Shown here one piece after another: positions 35,539-47,080 of a DNA stretch of 64,000 bases. Origin of the DNA: Amaurobius ferox (lineage: Eukaryota; Arthropoda; Arachnida; Araneae; Amaurobiidae); the NCBI GenBank assembly GCA_951213105.1, contig OX578140.1, forward strand, positions 124,202,149-124,266,148, given 5' to 3'. How positions within the stretch are numbered: the first letter of the stretch is position 1; each line of letters opens with the position of its first letter. The position numbers and the translations under genes are program-made. The notes beneath the pieces are model-generated. The model was not told the origin of the DNA, did no database searches, and saw only the letters and a list, made by a program, of their open reading frames with translations.

Positions 35539-36980
35539 CTTCGATTCATTAACAGATCTGCTACTACTTAATGTTTATATTAAAATAAATTGTAATTATT
35601 GTATATTAATGTCGATGTATATTAGCTATAGGGATTTTCCTAATCAACTCATAGCTTACAAATATCAATATGCAATTATTTGTTAATAATTTATATGGAT
35701 TGAAATATATAGTAGTAATGATGAACTGTTTTGCCAACAACACAGTTCCTCCCTCCCTCCTTCAAGACTGTTGATCTTCCCTTGAATTTCATTCCACCTT
35801 CTTTTGAATTTCATCTCTGGATACGGCAAATCCATTGTATCCCCGGAACAGCTGCATGCTACATTTGTTTTAATTTATACGATTACGCTGTATATTTTCC
35901 CTCAATCTTTTGCATATAATGTTCTTCTGTCTTTTCTACAAACATTTTTGACTTTGATTAAAAATACATTTGTTTTAAAACTTTCCACATTTAAAAATGA
36001 ATTCTGTCGTCGAATAATGTGGAAGTTTTATTCTTGTAAATACTCATGAATATAGATCTATCCCGAAATTCCATTTATATGCTGATGTGCTTTAAACAGA
36101 GAACAAACAATCCTGCATTTTCAGCGAGTTTCTATATCTAAGCTGCTGACAGCATTATGCAAATGCGATCAAATTATACCCCAATACTGAAAAATAGAGA
36201 ATATTCAGGAACATTTAAGTCGCGGCTAAATCATAGGGCAATTAAATTTTTTACAGTATTTTGTACGAGCTTTTAGAAATGTGTAAGTCGTATTAATTTC
36301 ATTAAAGAACTTTAACTTAATCCTGACAGTAAATGATAATGCACGATATTATGGTAAATAGTTATCACAATAGGGTAATTCTTATTACAAGTGAAAATGC
36401 AAAATAATTTATGCTAAAGAATCAATTAATCATTCTCAGCCTAAATACTCCACTAAATATGGAGATTGCATTTTTGAACGATGTATTATAGCGAATGAAT
36501 GTACGCTTCATATATGCAATTATATTATACTGGTATTTAAATCTGTTATGATTAGGAAATTAACACTTTTATAAAAGAAATAAATAATGTAATTTTTCTT
36601 TTATTTTGCTTAACAATGTATGACGAATAGCTTCAAAAATAGTTGTCTTAATCGAAAATTCCCATAGTTAGGTTCGGTCCCATTGTTTATACTATAATGT
36701 ACAGACAGATTACCGCTACGGCAATATAGGCAACTGTTCAGAGTGACAATGTTTATGAGCGGCAAATTTCAATTTTGAATTAAATTTCACTATTCATTCA
36801 AACGTTATTTTCACTCACTCCTTGGCTGGTGGCTAAAAATAACACTTGAATAACGCTTGAATATGAAAATGACGATCATGAGGCTGCTGACCTTCAGACA
36901 TCGTGGAAAAGTTTGTACAGAAGAAGGCAAGCTCTTAAAAGTTCCTTAGTTAATAAAGTGCCCTATCGGTTTTACTTCAG
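35539..36980. other. no recognisable gene; one segment repeated at 61 kb
   Basis: About 36045-36130 (ATAGATCTATC..., TATATGCTGATGTGCTT) matches 61488-61575. The rest is AT-rich DNA without a supported feature. Confidence 0.45.
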
Positions 36981-36981
36981 T

Positions 36982-37093
36982 TGTGGTTGTTGAGACCCAG
37001 ACCGTCCGACCTACCAGAAAGGTGTAAGGTAACTGTTTGGACGGCCGGGAAGTGCCACCCAATTTAGACTGGAACACAGTGGAGGAAAGGGTG
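36982..37093 (-). mobile_element. family S2 SINE, 112-bp 5'-truncated copy
   Basis: It contains the S2 3' end with hairpin arms CCGTCC (37002-37007) and GGACGG (37039-37044) and a CAACAACC-type tail on the minus strand. A 10-bp duplication TTACTTCAGT (36972-36981 and 37094-37103) flanks it. The 5' side is cut short, typical of incomplete reverse transcription. Confidence 0.65.
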
Positions 37094-37464
37094 TTACTTC
37101 AGTGTAATTTGGCAGAATTCAATAATAATATTATTGTAACTACAAATCCGCTAGAATGATGATGATACTGATATGATTATTGCTTATTGATTAATTGAAT
37201 TGATGTTTAATCCCCCCTTTTCTTGCTTATATTTTATTTCACTGTGTTAGAGTTTTTCGAGAAAAATTATGGACAGATTATGTTGGTGTATTTGTATATG
37301 GGCATATGTAATTTGTTTTTTGGCTCGTACAGATATATAATTGAATAATCAAATAAATTGTGACATTGGATGGTACAAAATATAGCGTGCGTCTGGTACA
37401 AAAGTCGGCAGAACTGGAGAGGGTGGATGACGGGAAGGTTTAACTGACAGCGGCAAAACATTCC

Positions 37465-37800
37465 TGATTATACGTATTCAAAGTTTCAGCCTTCTAGATC
37501 AGAGAAAGGCTTCTGGAGGGTCTAGAAAGATTTTAGGAGTTAAAATCCATATTTTTATACTCCTAGAGAAAACCTAAATTCAGGATCCGTTAGGTTCTGT
37601 CACAAAGTGGGTACTATAAGTGTACAGAAATTTTACCTTTAAATCCACCGAAGTGGTGTTTCAGAAATAGGAAACTTTTCATAAACTGCCTATTTTCTCC
37701 AACCCCGGAAGACTGATTCAAAAACCTGGCTCTGTTAGGTTCTGTCCTATGGTCTATTCCATGTAGTGCAAAGATTCAGTCTTCTGAGTTACTCAGAGTC
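37465..37800 (-). repeat. family H repeat, two tandem diverged units
   Basis: Units at about 37465-37640 and 37690-37800 share TTCAG.CTTCT and CCGTTAGGTTCTGTC-type phrases, in reverse orientation to 18700-18920 and 19838-19880. Non-coding. Confidence 0.55.
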
Positions 37801-37813
37801 TTCTGGAGTGTGT

Positions 37814-37877
37814 CGAAGACCCAGACCACACGACTAACCCGAAGGCATATAGTAGTTTAATGTGTGGCCGGGAAACC
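37814..37877 (-). mobile_element. family S2 SINE, 64-bp 5'-truncated copy
   Basis: Only the S2 3' end is present, flanked by a perfect 15-bp duplication TCTTCTGGAGTGTGT (37799-37813 and 37878-37892). The hairpin arms here are CCACAC (37826-37831) and GTGTGG (37862-37867), changed on both sides relative to the other copies. Confidence 0.75.
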
Positions 37878-38049
37878 TCTTCTGGAGTGTGTGAAGAAAC
37901 ACAAGCACGCTAGAAAATAGTATTTAGATTCCACAAAGGCATGATTTTAATTTGTACTTATCATAGTATCATTAAACTCAATAAATGATGAAATGAATTA
38001 AGATTGTGATTGAATTACATGCACGGGATAGAAATTTAAAATTAATATT

Positions 38050-38180
38050 CTAAGTATGGCAATCCCCCGATTAGCGCGAGTTCGATTAGCACGAAGCGCG
38101 ATGTAGCTCGGTTTATAATTAGCATATAAATTTCGATTACCACGAATCAACATTTCGATTAGCGCGGTATTTAGCTAAGG
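38050..38180 (+). repeat. possible pogo/Tigger-type end with CGATTAGCGCG phrases
   Basis: CGATTAGCGCG, CGATTAGCACG and CGATTACCACG recur within about 100 bp. This resembles the repeated phrase near the ends of pogo/Tigger-like elements as I remember them. No transposase or opposite end seen. Confidence 0.3.
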
Positions 38181-39498
38181 TCTAAGCCTAGTGAACTAGA
38201 ATTTCAGATGTAAGTTGCATTCATAGAGCGGTGATGTTCAGTAACATAAATATTTGTTTCATAAATTGATGCTTAATTCAATAATATAAAATGTGTATAC
38301 TATACTGTACATTAAAATATAGAAAGATAAGTTTGTGCAATCTATCTCTTTGAAATATTTTAGAAAAAAATGAATTGGTAGCTAATTATTTACGATCAAT
38401 GACATTAAACTTTTAAATGTGGGCATCATATTTTTATCTTAAAGCGCCACTCATGAAATTATGAGTGTAATGTACGCATGAATTAAATATTTTGAAATGT
38501 AGAGTATTTTACTCTACTGTATGTTATAAATATATTTATAACATGTAGTATAAAGATGTTTTGTTTATTTTAACCTTTTGCTATAAATAAGAATTGTTAT
38601 TCCATGTTTTTATTTTACTGTATATTATATTGCCATAAAAATGCATTGAAAATAATGATTAGTCCTTTCAAGGTCTTGGGGCCCATTAGGATATTTTATA
38701 TGTGTTACGGGTAAAGTATGGAATTAGACATTGTATAGAATGACTAGGCATTCTATGCAATATCGAAAGTGGGATGTCAAAGTGCAAAACGCTTCGATTT
38801 TCAAAGATTTCTTAGGCATTCTATGGAATGCTAAAAGGGAAACCAGCAAAGAACAAAATACTTCCGGCAGTGATGTTTAATGTCGCAAGTCCAGTGACTT
38901 TCAACGCACGCCTCAAACAGAGAGGAAGATCACTTTCACCATTTGCACTACTGGCTTTGTTCGGCGGTAATAGAAACGCGATTTCAATTTTGTCCTGCTG
39001 CACAAAAAATGTCTGAGCAACCTCCATTGTCCGAGCAGGTTGACGATACTACGAAGAACTAACTACTCACAGTTCCAGTCAATGCTGCTAAAATCTGTTG
39101 TTGTTTTTTAACTGAAACTACCTATCAATAGGTAGTATTTTTCACACGTCACTTTATATACCAAAGAACTTATTGAAAGTTAGAGCCGTTTCTGTCCACG
39201 ACATAGCTCTATGGTTAACCTCATCCGCTCAGTCCATGGTTAGCGGCCAAGGACTCGTGAGGTGTACTTGCAAGACCAAGTGCTGAAATTGGAAGTGTTT
39301 ATATGAAAAGGTCAGTTAAGTGCAATTCAAAATGTCACTACAGCCTACTTTGTAGCAACAAGTAATTCAGTACTGGTCTTTTCATCTTTCTGTATAAATA
39401 TTCCGTATTTTACATTTGGTATTTCTTACATATTTACTTGCATCTTTTCAAATAAAAGCTTTTTTCATACTTTGCCGACATAGTATTTATCATTCTAT
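38181..39498. other. no supported gene
   Basis: Around 38725-38840 the phrases GGCATTCTATGCAATATCG and GGCATTCTATGGAATGCT recur. Two overlapping open frames on opposite strands at 38821-39027 (about 65 codons each) lie in a less AT-rich patch, but I recognise neither. Confidence 0.4.
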
Positions 39499-40220
39499 AC
39501 AGAGTGTCCCAAAAAGATTGAAATTAATTCTTTACCTGTTGGAGATAAGTGGGAAATGTAAATTGAAAAAATGTTGAAAGTAAGATAGGAAATAAAACAA
39601 CGTTAATGAAATAGTCCTCCCATTCATTTTCAAAAGTTATGCTTTTTAAATTTTTATACTACCCCCTTAGACTCATTTGGCCAATCAGAAATTTTTTATT
39701 TTTAATGCAACAAGATCATTAAAAAAGCTCGCATATCTGTATCTTTAAAATTGAGCGAGTTATATTTAATTGAATATATATAACATAAGTTTATAGATAA
39801 TAAAATCTATCTTGTGTTTCAGAAACAAGCATTTTTGTGTTCATTTCAAAGGGATATATGGACTTGAAAAATAATTTTTTCGAAACGAACTATTCTTAAG
39901 CCTAGAGCTCTTCCACGTGCAAGCTTTTTTGCTTGATATTTTTGTTTTTCTATTTTCATTCCTCACCTTTGAAATTTGTTGATTATCTTTGTCTTTATGA
40001 CCTGCATTACGTTTTATAATTTCCTCTTTATGGTTGAATTTCCTTTATTTCATTGTATTTTGTAGGCAAATTTTAAGATAGTGTATTATGAGTTACTACT
40101 TACATTCTACCATTGGATTAACAATTTTATTTTTTATTGAAAACATTTTATTTATTAGCTGCATTTGCGCAATAAATTAAATGTAAATTGATTTGTCATT
40201 CACATTCTTATTCTAATAAG

Positions 40221-40226
<6 letters not shown>
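39499..40226 (+). repeat. possible mariner-type element remnant, one end only
   Basis: TACAGAGTGTCCCAAAAAG at 39499 looks like a Tc1/mariner TIR after TA, but I find no complementary end and no transposase. Confidence 0.3.

Positions 40227-40303
<77 letters not shown>
40227..40303. repeat. (TA)n microsatellite
   Basis: About 77 bp of TA repeat directly abutting the MITE's left end. Confidence 0.95.
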
Positions 40304-40306
<3 letters not shown>

Positions 40307-41085
40307 GGTGAGTCAGAACTCTTGGGCCAAACTTTAAGGGTTGATAAATCATATCTCAAGCAATTTTTGTCATACAAAGCAAGGTCGTAACGCATGAGCT
40401 AAACCGCTAGGTGGTAGCTCATGAAATAAGGAAATGATGACTCGCTCGTGAAAAGCGGAAACAAAAAAATGACAGAGTAAGCACGACGTACGTTTCACTG
40501 ACAGAAATTGCAGAATGCATGGACAAAGTTACAGAAACTGCTCAAAAGTGTTACCACTTGAAGTGTGATTTGTGAAAGCTGCCATTCCTTCTACAATCCA
40601 CGGTAGAAATGACGATGAGATCGAAATACCACCGCTTTATGCGTTTATTTCTTCCCAGCTTTTATTCTTGCTAATGTTTTTTAACCAAAATTCTATCAAC
40701 TAGAATAAACAATTAAAAGCTGTTGCCACAAGTACATAAAATCGTCTGCAAACAAAATAATTGTTTTCGATTACTTTACACGGGAATAACAGTGGCGCTG
40801 CAAGTTGAGGTAGTCGCAATGTTTCCGCTACGATCGCATTTTTCGCAAAATGCTAATAGACTATTCAAAATGCGAAAATGACACAAGAGGTTTAAGCTTT
40901 TTTGATAAAGAAATTTTAAACTCAGCTTACACCCGTGGCTAGTTCTGACACAGTCGTCATTGCGTTCAATGTCAGCGACGTCTAGCGGTTCCCTCTTGCG
41001 TTACGACCCTGCTTTGTATGACAAAAATTGTGTTTAAATGTGATTTATTACCCCTTAAAGTTTGACCCAAGAGTTCTGACTCACC

Positions 41086-41088
<3 letters not shown>
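40304..41088. mobile_element. TA-flanked MITE with about 115-bp TIRs
   Basis: The ends are CAGGGTGAGTCAGAACTCTT and its complement AAGAGTTCTGACTCACCCTG, flanked by TA. Similarity between the arms continues about 115 bp inward (to roughly 40420 and 40975). The 785-bp element encodes no transposase. TA flanks and CAGGGTG ends place it with Tc1/mariner-type non-autonomous elements. It sits in a (TA)n tract. Confidence 0.9.

Positions 41089-41139
<51 letters not shown>
41089..41139. repeat. (TA)n microsatellite
   Basis: About 50 bp of TA repeat continuing the tract into which the MITE inserted. Confidence 0.95.
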
Positions 41140-41144
<5 letters not shown>

Positions 41145-41239
41145 AATGTCATAAAACGAAAATATACAAGTGTACTGAATGTACCAAAAAAGTAACTAGA
41201 CATAAAAGCGCGATGCAGCTTGTAAATGTCGAGGAATAC

Positions 41240-41271
41240 AGCTAAGCAAAAGCTACGTGACAAAGCGGAAA
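41240..41271 (+). repeat. 32-bp inverted repeat, left arm, around an RT fragment
   Basis: Perfect 32-bp reverse complement of 42531-42562. It begins AGCTAAGC and ends GCGGAAA. The sequences diverge abruptly just inside both arms. Confidence 0.9.
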
Positions 41272-41579
41272 GGTGAGGAAAAAGGACCAACTGGGAATAC
41301 ATAAAAGGCCTAGGGGGATGGTGACCCCTAGTTCCCGGTTAAAAGTCGACTTTTACACCAAAGGTAACACTCCCGGAGCCATATATTACCTGAGGTCCTA
41401 TTTCAGAACAACGTCAAAACAGAAGACGAACCCACAACAAGAACAAGAAACCGATAGAGATAAAATATAAAAAAAAAAATCGAAATCGAAAAGATGACCT
41501 TTATGAAAAACTCACCGATTCCTCTTTCGTCACACCTCTTACAACACCGCTCAATAAAAGATTCGTATGAATTGAAAAT

Positions 41580-42545
41580 TCAGTTTCTGTAACGTTGCCA
41601 ATTATAACTTGAATCGAAGATGTTGCAAAAATCCCTTTTAAAAGCATTGTCAAATTTATTATACAGAGTATTGTAACAAAGACGTAGGAATTCAAGAGGA
41701 TAGAGCTGTACTATAGCCTCCTTGATAAAAACAGTATCACTTTTGATACGATCCGCAGTATAGGTATGCATACGTGCATTACGTATGAAATGATTCAGCA
41801 CAATATTACGAAAAATCATGTGACTCAAATTAGAGTTCCAATTTATTATATAATGTATATTGATCTTGAATTGGCGTCTTTTATCGTATATCTTCGTATA
41901 CGTAGTACTTCCATTTGAAAAATGAATACTTATATCCAGATAATTTATTTCTTTTGTCGTATTATTAGGAGTTTCCAACAAAGTTAAATTCGTAGGATAG
42001 AAAGTGAAATCAAAGTTGATATTGGTTTGTTGCTGTGCAATAAGGATGTCATCGACGAATCTAAAGTACGGTAACTCATTTAATATGTGAGTACCTTTTT
42101 CGTAATGATGGAGGTAAAGATTTGCTAATAATGATGAGCATCCACTTCCCATCGGTACACCTTTAATTTGTCTGAAGAAATTTATACCATTAAATAAGAT
42201 ATTTTCATACAGTACTATATCCAATACGTCTTTAAACTTTTGTAATGGCACTATTTTTTGCATTTGATATAGATTATGCAAGCCGGTAATAATATCGTGA
42301 AGATCCGCCAAATTGATTGTATTGAATAGATCTTGGAAATCGTAACTTTTATATATCAAGTTTGTTGGTTGTTTGTTTAAGTTCCTTATCACATCTCCAC
42401 ATTTTTTATCATGACTGAACCATTTGTCATTATATGAGTCATAATAGGTTGTAGATAAGCAATAAGCTGCGAATTTGCTGTAGTTGTATAAGCCTTGAAT
42501 GCAACTGTGACTGGGCGAAACTTCACAGGATTTCCGCTTTGTCAC
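41580..42545 (-). pseudogene. reverse transcriptase fragment, Penelope-like type
   Basis: A 321-codon frame reads as the palm and thumb of a reverse transcriptase. A motif-A-like YDFQDLF lies near residues 68-74, GVPMGSGCSSLLANLYL at 129-145 and FVDD at 163-166. YLDISI (202-207) and KIYDKRRQF (218-226) precede a thumb-like IRNARMHTY. This pattern is closest to Penelope-like or related LINE-unlike RTs as I know them. The fingers, any integrase and any GIY-YIG endonuclease are missing. The first codon of the open stretch is GTG inside the inverted repeat and an in-frame stop lies just upstream, so this is a 5'-truncated piece, not a complete gene. The long intact frame suggests a fairly young copy. 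The exact RT clade is uncertain. Confidence 0.75.
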
Positions 42546-42562
42546 GTAGCTTTTGCTTAGCT
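42531..42562 (-). repeat. 32-bp inverted repeat, right arm
   Basis: Partner of 41240-41271. It is followed immediately by a TA tract (42563-42582). Confidence 0.9.
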
Positions 42563-42582
42563 ATATATATATATATATATAT

Positions 42583-42859
42583 AGTGAAAGAAATTTCTAC
42601 ATAGAAAATACCTCTAAACAGCAAATGAAATGCACGATCAAGAGGGTCACCGTTTTCATAAGTATTAATGATTTTTTGTTTGTTTTTGCTTGGAATAATG
42701 TTTGATCTGATGGAATAAAAAAGCTTAAAACTGCATAAATAAATATACAAATAGAACAAAATGTAAAATACTGCACACATAGATTGCAGATTGAATACGA
42801 TTGTTTCGAATACACGTGATGGGTGCAAGGCACTGCTTAAATAACCAGAGATGCGCAAC
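42583..42859. other. spacer, no supported gene
   Basis: Open frames on the minus strand begin in the TA tract and read as low-complexity peptide. None is recognisable. Confidence 0.45.
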
Positions 42860-45800
42860 AGTGGTGTCACCTGGTGAGTGTAAGAAACAGCGATGGAATG
42901 AAACCAGAAAAACATTCCTAAATATTAAAACTATATATGACACCCAAATAAATGCATTTCAAGAACGAGGTGATCAAAGAAGGAATTTCAGAAACGGACA
43001 ATTCAAACAGGCAGAAAAGTCAGCTAAAGTGGCGAAAAACACAAAATTGGAAAATGTAAAACTGCCGTACTTAATAGTAAAAATAAACAACGTACCGGTG
43101 AAAACACTAATAGCCACAGGATCCCCACAATCGTGTTGACGGAAGAGTATTTCAAGGAAATGTACCATAGGAAAAGACTATTTCCAGTAAAAGACATAAA
43201 AGTAGTTGCAGCCCAAGAAGGTATATGGAAGTAGAACGATCATTTTACGTGAAAGTACAAATAAAGAATAAATTTATAAATATCTTATTCTATGCAGTAG
43301 AAAAATGTGAATGCCCAGTATTACTGGGAACAGACTTTTTGGATTCAACGCAAGCAGATATAAAATTTTCGGCAAGATCGTTAGCAATATCAATGAAACC
43401 GGAAATCAAGCGACAAATTAAAGCAGGATATTCAAATAGATTTGGAAAAATCGAGATTAAAGGAGAACGAATAAGAAAGATTGAAGGACATCATTCGAAA
43501 TTTTCTTGCTCTGGTTTTTGAGAAACCAGGACTCACGCATGTCGCAACGCGTTTAATTAACACGGGAATTACGGGTGAAAGCTTTGTCATTTAGATATGA
43601 TAAGAATAAAAATAATATCATGAAAGGACGCATTGATGAAATATTAAAGGAAAACATTGTTATACCAATCACAAGTCCATACGCAAGCAACATAGTGCTA
43701 TGCCGGAAGGAGATCTACCCGTAACATATCCAAAAGCGTGAAGATTCGCGGTAGATTTCAGAAAGATAAACTCAAATATGGCATATCCAGCTTATAACAT
43801 GCCAGTGATTGAGGAAATTCTGCATATTTTAAAATCTATCTGATTCATAACAACATTAGATCTTACGGCAGGATACCATCAGATAGCTATGAATACTGAA
43901 GACATTCAGAAGCCCACGTTCGGAACAAAATATGGGGCATATGCGTTTGTAGAATGCCATTTTGGTCTTTGTGAAGAATCAGCCACGTTCCGAAGTGTTG
44001 AAACCAGTCTGGAAAATCAACATCAGTATACTTGGATGACATAATTATTAGCCCAAATTCATATGAAAATCAGAAGTGTTTATATTGCTACAAGATGCAG
44101 GGCAAACAGCAAACATACAAATGTGCAAATTTGTCAGGAAATATCTTAAATATCTAGGATACAAAATAACACAAGAAAGAATTGAAACAGACGAATACAA
44201 AATAGAAACAGTTAAAAACTTTCCTACACCAGAAACAAAGAAGCAATTAGCAACCTTTTTAGGAATGTGCTCCTACTATAGAATATGTATACCCGAGTTC
44301 TCTGAAAAAGCAGAACCATTATATGTACTGAGAAAACAAAGAAAAAAAAATTAAGTGGACAGAAGAAACACAGATAGAATTTGAAGTATTAAAAAAATCC
44401 ATAATAGAAGCACCAGTGTTGAAACACCTCAGACAAGGGGAGGCATTCACAATATTCTCAAATTGCAATAGCTTTGGGCCTGGAGCAGTTCTGCCACAGG
44501 GAGGACAACCAGTTGTGTATATGTCTAGAACACTAAACGCTGCCGTACGAAAATATACAACAACAGAACAAGAAATCTTGACAATAATATTAGCAGTACA
44601 AAACTGTAAAGGCATTTTTCGGATAAACCAGTGTCAGTAATCACTGATCATGCAGCGTTAACACGATTAGATGCAGGGAAAATATTTATCCCCAAGAGTG
44701 ATTATATGGGCATTAAAGTTACACGAGTGTAATTTAGTGATCGAACATAGACCGGGAAAGTTAAATCGAGTAGCAGATTGCTTATCGAGAACTCGATAAA
44801 ACGAAAAAGGAGAATAGAAAATGAACTGCTTGATGTTAACAACAATTGTACTGACAGAAAAAAAATGAAGAAGAAATTAATGCGTGATCCAGAATTTTGA
44901 TATATATATATATATATCAGTATTTAATATATCCCGAAAATCGAGAAGTAGCTGAATAGTAAGCAGTGAAAAAGAGTCCAAAATTATGATCTGATTGATG
45001 AAATATTGTTCTATAGAAAGGTAAGAAACATACACAGAGAACATAGAACAGTAATCCTAAACCAGTGAGATTGGAATTATTGAAATATTTGCACGATAGA
45101 TCCACAGCCGGACATATGGAAACAAGAGAAACGTTTGAAAGGGTAAAAGAATCAGTATACTGATCAAAAATGAAGGAATGGATCACACAGTATGTAACAA
45201 GCTGTAACACATTTCAGAAATTCAATTACATAAATTTCAAACCAGCGGGATTTATGACAAATAGCGTAGCGGCATTCTTAAATGAGATTGTAGGAATTGA
45301 TCTATTCGGCCCGTACTCAAGAATAATAGGCAAACACAGATATATACTAGTGATTGCAGATCATTTCTCAAAATGAATGGAAATAGTTCCACTACGAAAA
45401 ACGTCGTTGAAAGCAGTGACAGATACAGTTCTAAAGCGTTACGTATTGCAATGGGGAGCTACCGTGTAAATCATAAGCGACAATGGATGTCAATTTACGA
45501 GCAAGCTATTTAAGGACTTGTATCAAGGCTTGAACATAAAACATGTGCACAGAGTAATATACCGCCCACAATTGAACATAAGTGAGCGAGCAAATAGAAG
45601 CATAGTAAAGCTAATTTCAGCCTACGTGAAAAAATGCTTACGCAATGAGTCGCATATTAATGCATATGCATATTAATGAATTCACATTTGTACTGCGAAC
45701 CATGATTCAACGCGCAGTGAATCATGGTTCGCAGAAGTGATCCTGGGAATAAAAATTATGACACCGTTAGGTAGGATCAATTTTGTGCAGAATAGAGAAG

Positions 45801-46025
45801 AGGAATTCTCAATGCAGGATATTGATCGTTTGTTAGCAGAAACAAAAGCATACGATGACAATGTTCAAAAACGGAATTACGACAAAGCCCGAAGAGAGGT
45901 TCAGATAAAACTCGGAGATGTAGGCATTTGGCTTTCGACTGTCGAGGAATGGGGCGTATTGAGGCCATCTTGCACAGTCGATCAACATTTAGAGGGATCT
46001 CGCTGGCAAAATTTTATGTATTTTG
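42860..46025 (+). pseudogene. Ty3/Gypsy pol relic (protease, RT, RNase H, integrase)
   Basis: Pieces of a Gypsy polyprotein occur in correct order but in several frames with many stops. A protease remnant at about 43060-43350 has ATGS in place of the catalytic DTGS and a CPVLLGTDFL block. RT follows at about 43600-44300 with FAVDFRKIN, TLDLTAGYHQI and YLDD (44029-44040). RNase H spans about 44350-44800 (VVYMSRTLN, TTTEQE). The integrase H2C2 region is at about 45070-45225, its core is at about 45240-45620 with GIDLFGP, SDNGCQFTSKLF and SERANRS, and a tail runs to about 46025. The lost protease Asp and the frameshifts show it is dead. I could not identify its LTRs. Confidence 0.9.
44898..44917. 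repeat. short (TA)n tract inside the Gypsy relic
   Basis: A short TA run interrupts the pol relic between RNase H and integrase, consistent with later slippage or insertion. Confidence 0.8.
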
Positions 46026-46079
46026 GTTGAGCTGTGTGTGTGGTCTAAATAACATTCCGATTATTATTTCCCCCAGTTT

Positions 46080-46206
46080 GAATTATAATTTATGTGCTTT
46101 TAACTAACCATTCTAAATGGATTGGTTTATAGATCAATCACCGAGCTAATCAGCATTTCTGCGTTTCTAAGGTAAAATAGGAATAAGTTTCGGATTGTGA
46201 GAGTTT
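46080..46206 (+). repeat. direct repeat R, copy 1
   Basis: It matches 47387-47512, sharing GGTTTATAGATCAATCACCG and CTAATCAGCATTTCTGCGTT. In both places a mariner relic follows, although copy 1 is separated from it by about 310 bp and a LINE insertion. Confidence 0.85.
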
Positions 46207-46526
46207 CAGAAGGAAGGTTGAATGATGTTAGTGAGAATTGTGTTATAGTGATCTTTGTGAGAGTTGGAATGCAAGAGAAGGCATGAGGCGAGGTAAAATG
46301 AGGGGCGAGGTAAAAGAATGCCAGTGGTAAGCATAAAAGTTTTAGACTAGTCTCCATTTACGAGTTATCACCAGACGAGCAAATTGTAATATCTTGTATA
46401 CGAGATGCCATCCAAAATTTCCCGGATTGGCGCTGTATAACCGAAACGTTAAATAGTTTCAAAGCGCGCCGATAGTTTCAAAGCGCGTTAAATTTGTTCT
46501 GCAGTTCGTTTTGGATGATGAAACCT

Positions 46527-47072
46527 GTTGTTGTTGTTGTGGCTTATCCTCCGGCTGTCTGACGAAGTCAGACAAGATCCATTAGACCGTTGACCCTAAT
46601 GAAGTCAAGGACCAGAAGGGGGGAAGAGTATATGTCCTCTCTGGAAAGTCCCAGACAGTCCAGGATGTGTTCAGGAGAAGCCTGCTGAGCTTGACATTTA
46701 GAGCAGACTGCAAAAATCCTCCTGCCCTCAAAAAACGAGAGACCTTTTGTGTGGCCGCTTGCTAATCTGGATATTGCAGTTCGAGAGGCTCTGTCACAAT
46801 TGAGAATGGACGAAGAGCCCGGCTCTTTGCCCGCATACCAGTGATGGCTGGGAGGAACCCTCCACTCCCTCGAAATTTCAGAGTTGACTATGGATTGATG
46901 TTCAGAAAAGCTAAGGGCCGAAGAGGAAGGACCAGACTGGCCACAACCCTCCTTGGCCAGTCCATCCGCTTGCTCATTGCCATAAATGTCAACGTGGGGT
47001 GGAATCCACAGAAAATGAACATCATGGGACTTTGAACTGAGCATGAGTTTGAGAAGGATGGAAATACTAGTT
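46527..47072 (-). mobile_element. 5'-truncated LINE fragment inserted in a mariner relic
   Basis: Flanked by an 8-bp duplication TGAAACCT (46519-46526 and 47073-47080). It ends on the minus strand in a 3' hairpin GTCTGAC/GTCAGAC (46557-46573) followed by (CAA)n. The 5' end is lost, typical of target-primed insertions. Confidence 0.8.
46568..47072 (-). pseudogene. LINE ORF2 C-terminus: RNase H end and zinc-type tail
   Basis: The frame enters at 47072 without a start. It includes WIPPHVDIYGNEQADGLAKE, the C-terminal part of a type I RNase H domain, and a tail with SGHTKG, CSKCQAQQASPEHIL and CLGLSRED typical of arthropod LINEs with an RNase H domain (Jockey/I-related). Upstream RT and endonuclease are missing because of 5' truncation. 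The open frame to its stop suggests modest age. Not functional alone. Confidence 0.85.
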
Positions 47073-47080
47073 TGAAACCT

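Noticed and set aside
38821..39027. Pair of overlapping frames on both strands
   Set aside because: Composition is less AT-rich, but no recognisable family and no splice or promoter evidence.
40213..41302. Frames with long IYIYIY stretches
   Set aside because: Translated (TA)n tracts.
42523..42915. 130-codon minus-strand frame upstream of the RT fragment
   Set aside because: It runs through a TA tract and the inverted repeat in a different frame from the RT. No homology recognised.
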